A stretch of DNA of 64,000 nucleotides, taken from Bog-473 sp963745175. GTDB taxonomy: Bacteria; Actinomycetota; Acidimicrobiia; Acidimicrobiales; RAAP-2. Positions 47,708 to 54,874 of this stretch are shown in pieces (the stretch's first letter is position 1; every line of letters starts with the position of its first letter). Where the stretch lies: NCBI GenBank assembly GCA_963745175.1, contig CAVUWK010000005.1, positions 496,001-560,000 of the forward strand, read 5' to 3'. The position numbers and the translations under genes are program-made. The notes beneath the pieces were generated by a model that was not told the DNA's origin, did not search any database, and saw nothing but the letters and a program-made list of their open reading frames with translations.

Positions 47708-48394
47708 TCAGCCGAGGTGTGTGGAGAAGAACGCCACGCTGCGGTCCCACAGCTCGCCGGCCGCGTCCGCGTCGTACACCTCGGGTCGCGTGTCGTTGAA
47801 GAACGCATGGTCGGCGCCGGGGTAGACGACGATCTCGATCGACTTCCCCATGCCGCGCAACTGCTCGGCCAACGCGTTCGCCGCCTCCGGCGTGAAGAAG
47901 CTGTCCTTCTCCGCGTAGTGGCCGAGGACCGCGGCCGACATGGCCGAGTAGTCCGGCTGCACGTCCGGCCACGGGATGATGCCGTAGCACGGGACGACCG
48001 CCGCCACCGCGTCGGGTCGCTGCGTGGCCAACACGAGCGCCAGTCCGCCGCCCATGCAGAAGCCGATGACCCCGACCTTGGAGCCGCTGCTCCGTCGCAA
48101 CACCTCGTCCACCGCGCCGCTCATGTCGCGGGCCGCCTGCTCCATCTGCATCGCCATCATCGCCTTGCCCGCCTCGTCGGGCTCGTCGGGTTGCACCTTC
48201 TTCCCGTGGTAGAGGTCCGGAGCCAGCGCGACGAAGCCGGCGGCGGCAAAGCGGTCGCACACGTCTTCGATGTGGTCGACCAGGCCCCACCATTCCTGGA
48301 TCACGATGACTCCGGGCCCGCTTCCGCCTCCGGGAGCGGCCAGATAGCCTCCCGCCGTCGACCCGTTACTCGTGAATTCGATCATCTCTCCCAT
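47708..48394 (-). CDS. Dienelactone hydrolase family protein
   Basis: A 228-residue alpha/beta hydrolase with the Cys nucleophile typical of dienelactone hydrolase: GVIGFCMGGGLAL near residue 120. The N-terminal VIVIQEWWGLVDHIEDV has the conserved Glu, the acid is in YAEKDSFFTPE and the His in PGADHAFFND. These enzymes open lactone rings in chlorocatechol breakdown, but many paralogs have other substrates. ATG 48394 is used because the upstream extension is short and unlike the family. Confidence 0.92.
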   Translation of the reverse strand: MGEMIEFTSNGSTAGGYLAAPGGGSGPGVIVIQEWWGLVDHIEDVCDRFAAAGFVALAPDLYHGKKVQPDEPDEAGKAMMAMQMEQAARDMSGAVDEVLRRSSGSKVGVIGFCMGGGLALVLATQRPDAVAAVVPCYGIIPWPDVQPDYSAMSAAVLGHYAEKDSFFTPEAANALAEQLRGMGKSIEIVVYPGADHAFFNDTRPEVYDADAAGELWDRSVAFFSTHLG

Positions 48395-48486
48395 GCGGCC
48401 GACCGTAGTTCGCCACAACCCGTTTCGTTCTCCTCCTGCCGTTCACAAAAAGTTCGAATTTCTTCCTCTTGGATAGCGACCTGCAC

Positions 48487-48527
48487 TTTCGTACCATGAG
48501 TACTACCCCACACAGCCGTTTCGTACC
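48487..48527. repeat. Nine-base direct repeats between dienelactone hydrolase and NlpC/P60 genes
   Basis: TTTCGTACC occurs at 48487-48495 and again at 48519-48527, 32 bases apart (about three helical turns), inside the AT-richer 169-base divergent intergenic region. Such spacing on one face of the helix suits a regulator or the two promoters, but nine bases can recur by chance. Confidence 0.3.
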
Positions 48528-48563
48528 GAGGGTGTTTGAATCGGCGGAGAGCGTCCGATAAGA

Positions 48564-49790
48564 ATGTGGCCCATCGTGACTGACGTAGAGCGGGTTCACC
48601 ACCACTCCGCGCCGCGGTCTCCCAGGAGTGCTCGTCTGCTCCAGCGGGTCGGGATCCCCGCGTTGACCGTTGTCACAGTGTTGACAAGCACTGTGTTGAG
48701 CGCAGCGCGCCCGGCCGCCGGTGACGCCATCTCCGACGCCAAGGCGAAGGCCGCCGCCATCGAGTCGCAACTCACCCAGGCGCAGAACGAGATGTCGGCG
48801 TTGAGCCAGCAGTACGACGCCGCCCAGTTGCACCTCTCCCAGATCAACTCGAGCATCGCGACCACCAAGGCCAACGTGGCGGCGGACCAGCAGCAGGTCG
48901 CGAACGACAAGGCCACCCTCTCCAAGGCCGCCGTCGCCAACTACATCTCCGACGGCTCGGCGGCCGCCCAGAACCCGATCTTCAGCGGCAACGAGAAGAC
49001 CCTCGGCGCGACCACCGAGTACAACCAGATCGCCGAGGGGGACATCTCCCTGGCGGTCGCCAACCTGCACACGGCCGAGAACTCGTTGAACGCACAGGTG
49101 GGCCAGCTCCAGGGTGAGCAGTCGCAGGCCCAGACGCAGGTGACGGCCGAGCAGAATGCCGTGAACCAGAACGCCCAGGCCGTGCAGCAGCAGAAGGGCG
49201 CGCTGGCCCAGGAGCAGGGTCAGATTGCGCAGCTCGTCCAGCAGCAACAGCAGGCGGAGGCCGCGGCGGCAGCCAGGGCCGCACAGCAACGCCAGCAGGC
49301 TGCGGCGGCGGCCGCGGCGGCCGCGGCCGCAGCAGCCGCTCCGAGCCCGTCCGGCGGCGGTGGCGGTGGCGGTGGCGGTGCCTCCCTGGCCGGTCTGAGC
49401 CAGGCCGCACCCCCGCCCTCCTCACCCGGAGGGGCCGGCGCCGTGCAGGCGGCCGAGAGCCAGATCGGCGTCCCTTACGTCTGGGGTGGTGAGTCCCCCA
49501 AGGGCTCGGCCAGCCCCGGGTTCGACTGCTCCGGCCTCACCGCCTGGTCGTGGGGCCAGGTCGGGGTCGGCCTACCCCACTTCTCCGGGGCCCAGATGTC
49601 CGACTCGACGCCGGTCCCGGTCAGCGACCTCCAGCCCGGTGATCTCCTCTTCTACGGCCCCGGCGGCTCCGACCACGTGGCCATGTACGTCGGCCCCGGA
49701 ACCATGATCGAGGCGCCCTTCACCGGGGCGGACGTCCGGCTCACCGGCCTGCGGCTGGGCGACGGGTTCGTGGGCGCCGGCCGGCCCTAG
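48564..49790 (+). CDS. Secreted NlpC/P60 peptidoglycan endopeptidase, RipA-like
   Basis: A 408-residue exported cell-wall hydrolase. After a basic N-terminus a signal helix (about 30-50, GIPALTVVTVLTSTVLSA) is followed by a long coiled coil (about 53-240), a low-complexity Gln/Ala then Gly linker, and an NlpC/P60 domain from about residue 293. The catalytic Cys is in PGFDCSGLTAW and the His in GGSDHVAMYVG; the start IGVPYVWGG is typical. It would cut the D-Glu to diaminopimelate bond of stem peptides during cell separation. The coiled coil is the usual self-inhibition or FtsX-binding region. GTG 48576 is an alternative start. Confidence 0.92.
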   Translation: MWPIVTDVERVHHHSAPRSPRSARLLQRVGIPALTVVTVLTSTVLSAARPAAGDAISDAKAKAAAIESQLTQAQNEMSALSQQYDAAQLHLSQINSSIATTKANVAADQQQVANDKATLSKAAVANYISDGSAAAQNPIFSGNEKTLGATTEYNQIAEGDISLAVANLHTAENSLNAQVGQLQGEQSQAQTQVTAEQNAVNQNAQAVQQQKGALAQEQGQIAQLVQQQQQAEAAAAARAAQQRQQAAAAAAAAAAAAAAPSPSGGGGGGGGGASLAGLSQAAPPPSSPGGAGAVQAAESQIGVPYVWGGESPKGSASPGFDCSGLTAWSWGQVGVGLPHFSGAQMSDSTPVPVSDLQPGDLLFYGPGGSDHVAMYVGPGTMIEAPFTGADVRLTGLRLGDGFVGAGRP

Positions 49791-49871
49791 CCGGTCCGGC
49801 CTCCTCTCCAGCCTCCCGGTCCCCGAACCCGCCGGTCCGCCTCCCGGTCCTAACCTGGCCCGAGTCCAGCC

Positions 49872-50720
49872 ATGAGACCGATCCCCGTCGCATTCCATAT
49901 CGGCCCGCTCGAGGTCCACACCTACGGCATCGGCCTCGCGCTCACGTTCTGGTTCGGGTTCGTCTACTTCGAGCGGCGCCTCCGCAAGAACGGCTACCCC
50001 ACCGAATGGCTCGTGCCGGTCTTCCTCTGGATCATCCTGGCCGCGGTCGTCGGCGCCCGGGCCATGCACGTGCTGTCGAACCTGAGCACCTACACCCAGC
50101 ATCCCGGCGACATCCTCGCCGTCTGGCAAGGTGGCTTGTCATCCTTCGGCGGTCTCCTCCTGGCCGTGCCGGTCGGCATCATCCTGACCCGCCGCCGCTG
50201 CCCCGAGCTGCCGATCGCCCGCGCCCTCGACCTGGCGGTGCCGGTCCTGCTGGCCTGCTGGGCCATGGGTCGCTTGCTGGGCCCCCAGCTCATGGTGGCC
50301 GGCGGCGGCCATCCGACGCACCAGTGGTTCGGCATGTACTACGCCGACCAGGTCGGGCGTCGCCTGCCCGTGCCCATCTTCCAGGCCCTGGAGGACTTCA
50401 CCGTCTACCTGATCCTCATCGCCATCGAACGGCAGCTCGACCGTTGGCCCAACGGGGCACGCCGCACGGGCTATCCGTCGGGGATCGTCCTCGGCACCGC
50501 CATGGTGCTCTGGGGCATCGAGCGCTCCCTCGACGAGCATCTCTGGTTGGGCGAGGATGGCCGGCTCGGCTCGGACCTCGTGCAGTTGGCCGGCGTGCTC
50601 CTCGTCGTGGGCGGCGCAATCATCCTGTTGCGCACACGTGGCCGCTGGAAGCGGTGGCTCCTCACCCACACTGCGGCTGATGCGGCCGTCGTCGAGGAAC
50701 CGGCGGGGCAGCCGGCCTGA
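49872..50720 (+). CDS. Prolipoprotein diacylglyceryl transferase-like membrane protein (divergent Lgt)
   Basis: A 282-residue membrane protein with about seven helices and the overall layout of Lgt, which adds diacylglycerol to lipoprotein cysteines. VHTYGIGLALTFWFGFVY, ILAAVVGARAMHVL (the conserved Arg), VWQGGLSSFGGLL and VPIFQALEDF match the family. However, the signature GRxGNxxNxE region reads MGRLLGPQLMVAGGG, losing the Asn and Glu residues. No frameshift is evident there. It may be a paralog with altered or absent transferase activity, so no symbol is given. Confidence 0.8.
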   Translation: MRPIPVAFHIGPLEVHTYGIGLALTFWFGFVYFERRLRKNGYPTEWLVPVFLWIILAAVVGARAMHVLSNLSTYTQHPGDILAVWQGGLSSFGGLLLAVPVGIILTRRRCPELPIARALDLAVPVLLACWAMGRLLGPQLMVAGGGHPTHQWFGMYYADQVGRRLPVPIFQALEDFTVYLILIAIERQLDRWPNGARRTGYPSGIVLGTAMVLWGIERSLDEHLWLGEDGRLGSDLVQLAGVLLVVGGAIILLRTRGRWKRWLLTHTAADAAVVEEPAGQPA

Positions 50721-50765
50721 CGCAACGACGCCGCGCCAGCAGCACGCGGCGGATGCGGCGAGCGG

Positions 50766-50948
50766 CTACTCGTCGCGCACGTGGCACACGCGGGTGCTGC
50801 GCACCCTCGTGCGGTCGTCCTGGCGCTCGACGGCCAGCGCGTCGCCGTCCCGGAAGATCCACCCCACCTCGCGCCACGGGCGCATCTCGGGGAGCGCCTC
50901 AGCGTGCTCCACGCTCCGTGTCGTGATCTGGTCGACCCGAGTCCTCAT
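50766..50948 (-). CDS. Small conserved hypothetical protein, 60 residues
   Basis: A 60-residue charged protein, MRTRVDQITTRSVEHAEALP to the C-terminal RVCHVRDE. It is preceded by AAAAGGGGAACGGGAG, a strong ribosome site at good distance from ATG 50948, which supports it as a real gene. The middle, WREVGWIFRDGDALAVERQDD, looks like two beta strands. No family recognised. Confidence 0.5.
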   Translation of the reverse strand: MRTRVDQITTRSVEHAEALPEMRPWREVGWIFRDGDALAVERQDDRTRVRSTRVCHVRDE

Positions 50949-51258
50949 GCTCCCGTTCCCCTTTTCCCCGCCATGTTTCCTCCCGCCCCTACAAGGGGAA
51001 CTGCGCCCGGTCGCCGCACCTTGCGCGGCTTCAGGCTACGGATCGGACCGCGGTGGTGGTGGATCCGGGCCGAGCGGCGCAGCCCGGCATTTCCTGCACC
51101 ACGGTTGCAACATTCCTGCGACATCCCGGGACCCCCACGCGCCGTATACGCGTATGACCCCGTCAAAAGCCCGATCCACTGACTCTCGCGAAAGACGAGG
51201 CGCTCTCAAGGCTTCCCCCAATGAAACCGATATGGCGGAGAGAGGGAGGTGCGTACGC
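50949..51258. other. Intergenic stretch without a recognised gene
   Basis: About 310 bases between two divergently transcribed small genes. I find no convincing coding frame, tRNA or terminator hairpin. It should contain both promoters. A short palindromic GTATAC lies near 51143, and the last 20 bases hold the AGGGAGGT ribosome site of the gene at 51259. Confidence 0.5.
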
Positions 51259-51588
51259 ATGGCCACCGTCCAGCCGTGGACTCCAATCATGAACGAGAAG
51301 ATCTGGACCGAGGAGGAGAAGGCGGAGTGGCTCGCCGCTCACGGCGACGCGGCCACGCACGTCGTCACCTTCGAGCCGATGTTCCAGATCGAGATCTGCG
51401 TTCCGCCCTGGGAGCACCCCGATCGCCAGATCGCGCGTTCGGCCGTGGCGTGGGGTCAGCGCATGACCGAGGTGTTCAGTGGCGAGCACCTCGGTTCGGC
51501 CGCGGTCGTCGCCGCCCACCACGAGGGCAACTCGCTGGAGGTCTACACCGCGGTGACGCCCCGGCCCCGCCTGCACCGGGTCGTTTGA
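51259..51588 (+). CDS. Hypothetical protein, 109 residues
   Basis: A soluble acidic protein with no motif I recognise. MNEKIWTEEEKAEWLAAHGD begins a helix, then VVTFEPMFQIEICVPPWEHP and AVVAAHHEGNSLEVYTAV form strands. The ATG at 51259 is chosen because AGGGAGGTG lies nine bases upstream; an in-frame ATG at 51232 would add nine residues. It stands alone and converges with the SDR gene. Confidence 0.55.
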   Translation: MATVQPWTPIMNEKIWTEEEKAEWLAAHGDAATHVVTFEPMFQIEICVPPWEHPDRQIARSAVAWGQRMTEVFSGEHLGSAAVVAAHHEGNSLEVYTAVTPRPRLHRVV

Positions 51589-51595
51589 CGCCGCT

Positions 51596-52504
51596 CTAGG
51601 CGTTGGGCCGCTCGCTCGATGCCGCCGCTTGGCGCATCTGTTCCAGCCGGTCGATCATCGCCATCCGCTCCTGCCCGACGTTGTCGTCGAGGCGCTCCAC
51701 GATCTGCTCGGGCGTCCACCGGCCGTCGGCCCACATGGCCCGTACCTCCACCGGCTGGTTCCACACGGCGATCTTCGAGCCGACCACCGTGTAGACCTGC
51801 CCGGTCACGTGTTTGGCCCGATCGCTCAGCAGGTACACCACCATCGGAGCAACATCCTCGGCGTCGCCCATCTCCGCGAGCTCGGACGGGACGTTGGCCG
51901 ACATGCGTGTGCGCGCGACCGGCGCGATGGCGTTGGCCGTGACGCCGTAGCGGTGCAGGCCGACGGCCGCCGAGCGGACCAGTGACACGATGCCGCCCTT
52001 GGCGGCGGCGTAGTTGGCCTGGGCAACGCTCCCCTGGAAGGCACCGGAGGTGAAGCCGATGAGCGCCCCGCCGCCTTCCTGCTTGCGCATGACCGCGGCA
52101 GCGGCCCGGAACACGGTGAAGTGGCCCTTGAGGTGGGTGGCGATCACGGCATCCCACTCGTCCTCGGACATGTTGAAGAGCATCCGCTCGCGCAAGATCC
52201 CGGCCACGGCGACGACGCCGTCAATGCGTCCCCACTTCTCGACCGCGGTGGCGATCAGGCGTTCACCCGATTCCATCTTGGAGATGTCGTCGGCCACGGC
52301 GAGCGCCTCGCCACCGGCCTTGGTGATCTCGGTCACCACGGCCTCGGCGACCTCGCTGCTCGGGTCCTCGCCGGCCATGCCGACGCCGAAGTCGGCCACC
52401 AGCACCTTGGCCCCCGCGTCCGCCGCGGCAAGTGCCACGGCACGCCCGATGCCACCGCCGCCGCCGGTGACGGCAACGACCTTCCCGTCGAGGAACCCAG
52501 CCAT
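51596..52504 (-). CDS. Short-chain dehydrogenase, 17-beta-HSD type 4/Hsd4A-like
   Basis: A 302-residue SDR with cofactor motif TGGGGGIGRAVAL (residues 13-25), the long Asp-rich loop (DFGVGMAGEDPSSE) seen in peroxisomal multifunctional-enzyme-like dehydrogenases, a structural AVAGILRE, and active-site residues in GFTSGAFQGSVAQANYAAAKGG (shown in part: ANYAAAKGG). Such proteins oxidise 3-hydroxyacyl-CoA in steroid side-chain or fatty-acid beta-oxidation. It shares a 139-base divergent promoter region with the acyl-CoA synthetase, containing a KstR-like palindrome. Confidence 0.88.
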   Translation of the reverse strand: MAGFLDGKVVAVTGGGGGIGRAVALAAADAGAKVLVADFGVGMAGEDPSSEVAEAVVTEITKAGGEALAVADDISKMESGERLIATAVEKWGRIDGVVAVAGILRERMLFNMSEDEWDAVIATHLKGHFTVFRAAAAVMRKQEGGGALIGFTSGAFQGSVAQANYAAAKGGIVSLVRSAAVGLHRYGVTANAIAPVARTRMSANVPSELAEMGDAEDVAPMVVYLLSDRAKHVTGQVYTVVGSKIAVWNQPVEVRAMWADGRWTPEQIVERLDDNVGQERMAMIDRLEQMRQAAASSERPNA

Positions 52505-52568
52505 GGTCGTACGCTCCTGATCTCTGCGGGCCGGACGGCGCGGGCCGGTCCGGGAAATTGCCGTAAGT

Positions 52569-52582
52569 TAGAACACGTTCTA
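52569..52582. promoter_or_regulatory. KstR-like operator in divergent promoter region
   Basis: TAGAAC-AC-GTTCTA is a perfect 6+2+6 inverted repeat lying 65 bases from the SDR start and 62 bases from the acyl-CoA synthetase start. It fits the TnnAACnnGTTnnA site of the TetR-type regulator KstR, which controls cholesterol breakdown in mycobacteria and rhodococci. A related FadR-type TetR regulator could use a similar site. Confidence 0.65.
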
Positions 52583-52643
52583 GCCTGCGGACGACGGGGG
52601 CTGCCATTTGTCCCCGCGTCGCGAGCCTGCAAGGAGACTGCTG

Positions 52644-54197
52644 ATGGGTGACCTCGGCTTCTGGGCGCTGGCCCAGGAGAACCCCGACTATCTGGCTCTC
52701 GTCACGCCCGAGGGCGACGAAGTCATGGCCGGGGCACTGCTGGGACGGGCCAACCAAGTGGTGCACGCCCTGCGGGCCCGGGGGTTCGGCGAAGGGGACG
52801 TGGTGGCCACGCTGCTGCCCAACTGCGCCGAGATGCTCGAGGTCTACCTGGCCGCCCTGCAGGCCGGCTGGTACCTGGTCCCGATCAACCACCACCTGGT
52901 GGCGCCCGAGGTGGCCTACATCCTCAAGGACTCGGGGGCGAAGGCCTTCGTCGCCCACGAGCGCTTCGGCGACGTCGCCACGGCGGCGGCAGACGAGGTG
53001 GACCTCGTGGCCACCGGCCGGCTCGCCGTGGGCGACGTGCCGGGCTTCGCCTCCTACGCCGCCGTCCGCGACGCCCAGCCCACCACGCTGCCCGAGGGCC
53101 GCACCATCGGCGACGTCATGAACTACACGTCGGGCACGACGGGGAACCCCAAGGGCATCTACCGCAAGCTGATGGGCGTCACGCCCGAACAGGCTGCGCT
53201 GGGGCTCTCCGGTCTGCTGTTCCTGTTCGGGGTCCAGCCGCAAGACGGCAACGTCCACATCATCGGCTCGCCGCTGTACCACACCGCGGTGTTGCGCTTC
53301 GGCAGCGCGTCGATGCACCTCGGGCACACGATCGTGCTGATGGACAAGTGGCAGCCGGAGGAAATGCTGCGACTCATTGAGGAGCAGCGCGTCACCACCT
53401 CGCACATGGTGCCCACGCAATTCCACCGCCTCCTGGCTCTGCCCGAGGACGTGCGGGACAAGTACGACATGTCCTCGCTGCGGCACATGATCCACGCCGC
53501 TGCCCCGTGCCCCATCGACGTCAAGCACAAGATGATCGCCTGGTGGGGGAACGCCGTCGACGAGTACTACGCGGCGAGCGAAGGCGGCGGCACGTTGGTC
53601 ACGGCGGAGGAGTGGCTACAAAAGCCGGGCACGGTCGGCAGACCATGGCCGATCAGCGAGATCGCGGTCTTCGACGACGACGGCAACCGGATCACCGAAC
53701 CCAACGTCATCGGCACCGTCTACATGGCGATGCAGTCGGCCGACTTCGAGTACCACGGCGACAAGGAGAAGACGCGGAAGAACCGGATCGGCCCCTTCTT
53801 CACCGTTGGTGACGTCGGCCTCATCGACGAGGACGGCTACCTCTTCCTGCGCGACCGCAAGATCGACATGATCATCTCGGGTGGGGCCAACATCTACCCG
53901 GCCGAGATCGAGAATGTCCTGCTGTCGCACCCCAAGGTGGGCGATGCCGCCGTCTTCGGCATTCCCCACGAAGACTGGGGCGAAGAGGTGAAGGCCGTGA
54001 TCGAGCCGGCCGAGGGCGTCGAGGCCGACGACGCGTTGGCCCAGGAGATCCTGGAGTTCTGCGCCGGCAAGCTGGCCAAGTTCAAGACGCCCAAGACGAT
54101 CGACTTCACGACCGAGATGCCCCGGGACCCGAACGGCAAGCTCTACAAGCGCAAGCTGCGCGACCCCTACTGGGTCGGAGTACAGCGGGCGGTCTGA
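52644..54197 (+). CDS. Acyl-CoA synthetase (AMP-binding, FadD type)
   Basis: A 517-residue adenylating enzyme that activates a carboxylic acid to its CoA thioester via an acyl-AMP. The P-loop-like motif YTSGTTGNPKG is near residue 160, the A5 region EYYAASEGGG near 310, the A7 motif TVGDVGLIDEDGYLFLRDRKID near 390-410, and the catalytic Lys region MPRDPNGKLYKRKLRD at the C-terminus. ATG 52644 follows an ideal AAGGAG. The KstR-like site upstream and the divergent Hsd4A-like SDR suggest a sterol or branched acid substrate. Confidence 0.92.
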   Translation: MGDLGFWALAQENPDYLALVTPEGDEVMAGALLGRANQVVHALRARGFGEGDVVATLLPNCAEMLEVYLAALQAGWYLVPINHHLVAPEVAYILKDSGAKAFVAHERFGDVATAAADEVDLVATGRLAVGDVPGFASYAAVRDAQPTTLPEGRTIGDVMNYTSGTTGNPKGIYRKLMGVTPEQAALGLSGLLFLFGVQPQDGNVHIIGSPLYHTAVLRFGSASMHLGHTIVLMDKWQPEEMLRLIEEQRVTTSHMVPTQFHRLLALPEDVRDKYDMSSLRHMIHAAAPCPIDVKHKMIAWWGNAVDEYYAASEGGGTLVTAEEWLQKPGTVGRPWPISEIAVFDDDGNRITEPNVIGTVYMAMQSADFEYHGDKEKTRKNRIGPFFTVGDVGLIDEDGYLFLRDRKIDMIISGGANIYPAEIENVLLSHPKVGDAAVFGIPHEDWGEEVKAVIEPAEGVEADDALAQEILEFCAGKLAKFKTPKTIDFTTEMPRDPNGKLYKRKLRDPYWVGVQRAV

Positions 54198-54212
54198 CGG
54201 TCGCCCGCCGCC

Positions 54213-54719
54213 ATGAGCCGGCTCGGCGGTCTGGAGCTCCGGATGCAGGACGAGGGCGCGGGCAGCATCTGCGCTGAAATCCTCGCCACCCTGCCGCAGT
54301 GGTTCGGGATCCCGGACTCGGTCTCCGACTACGTGACATCGGCGGACACGCTCCCGACCGTCGTGGCGACGCTCGGCGGGAGCGACACCGGGATCCTCAC
54401 GCTGCGCGTCCACAGCCCGTACGCCGCGGAGATCGTCGTCATGGGCGTGCGGCCCGAGCATCACCGCGCCGGCATCGGACGGGCTCTGCTCGTTGCCGCC
54501 GAGGCCTGGCTGGGCGCCCGCGACATCGAGTTCCTCCAGGTGAAGACGCTCAGCCCGCGCCATCCGGACCCGGGGTATGCGGAGACGCGGGCTTTCTATT
54601 TCGGCTGTGGCTTCCGGCCGCTCGAGGAGCTGCCCGAGCTGTGGGGGCCGGACCAGCCGGCGCTGCAGATGATCAAGACCGTCGCCCCCGCGCCACCCCT
54701 CCTCCGATCTGACCGCTGA
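54213..54719 (+). CDS. GNAT family N-acetyltransferase
   Basis: A 168-residue acetyltransferase. The acetyl-CoA binding motif A is VMGVRPEHHRAGIGRALL (about residues 74-91) and motif B includes ETRAFYFGCGFRPLEEL near 135. The acceptor (amine, peptide or antibiotic) cannot be deduced. It follows the acyl-CoA synthetase with a 15-base gap and may share its message. Confidence 0.87.
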   Translation: MSRLGGLELRMQDEGAGSICAEILATLPQWFGIPDSVSDYVTSADTLPTVVATLGGSDTGILTLRVHSPYAAEIVVMGVRPEHHRAGIGRALLVAAEAWLGARDIEFLQVKTLSPRHPDPGYAETRAFYFGCGFRPLEELPELWGPDQPALQMIKTVAPAPPLLRSDR

Positions 54720-54874
54720 CGCGGCCGGGGGACGGGGACCGACGCGGACGACCCCGGGGGCGCCGGTGCAAGGATCCCGTGGAAGCTCACCACTCGCATC
54801 GCATTGCCCCGTGGCCGGCACCCCGGTAGCGGACCGTCTACCGTTTGGCTCATGCCGGGGGAAAGGCGTTTGCG

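Noticed and set aside
48395..48563. Possible c-di-AMP (ydaO-type) riboswitch before the NlpC/P60 gene
   Set aside because: Such riboswitches often precede these genes in actinobacteria, but the 169-base gap is shared with a divergent gene and lacks the conserved blocks I know.
49205..49400. Low-complexity Gln/Ala/Gly tract as a possible tandem repeat element
   Set aside because: It is the in-frame linker between the coiled coil and the NlpC/P60 domain, normal for this protein type.
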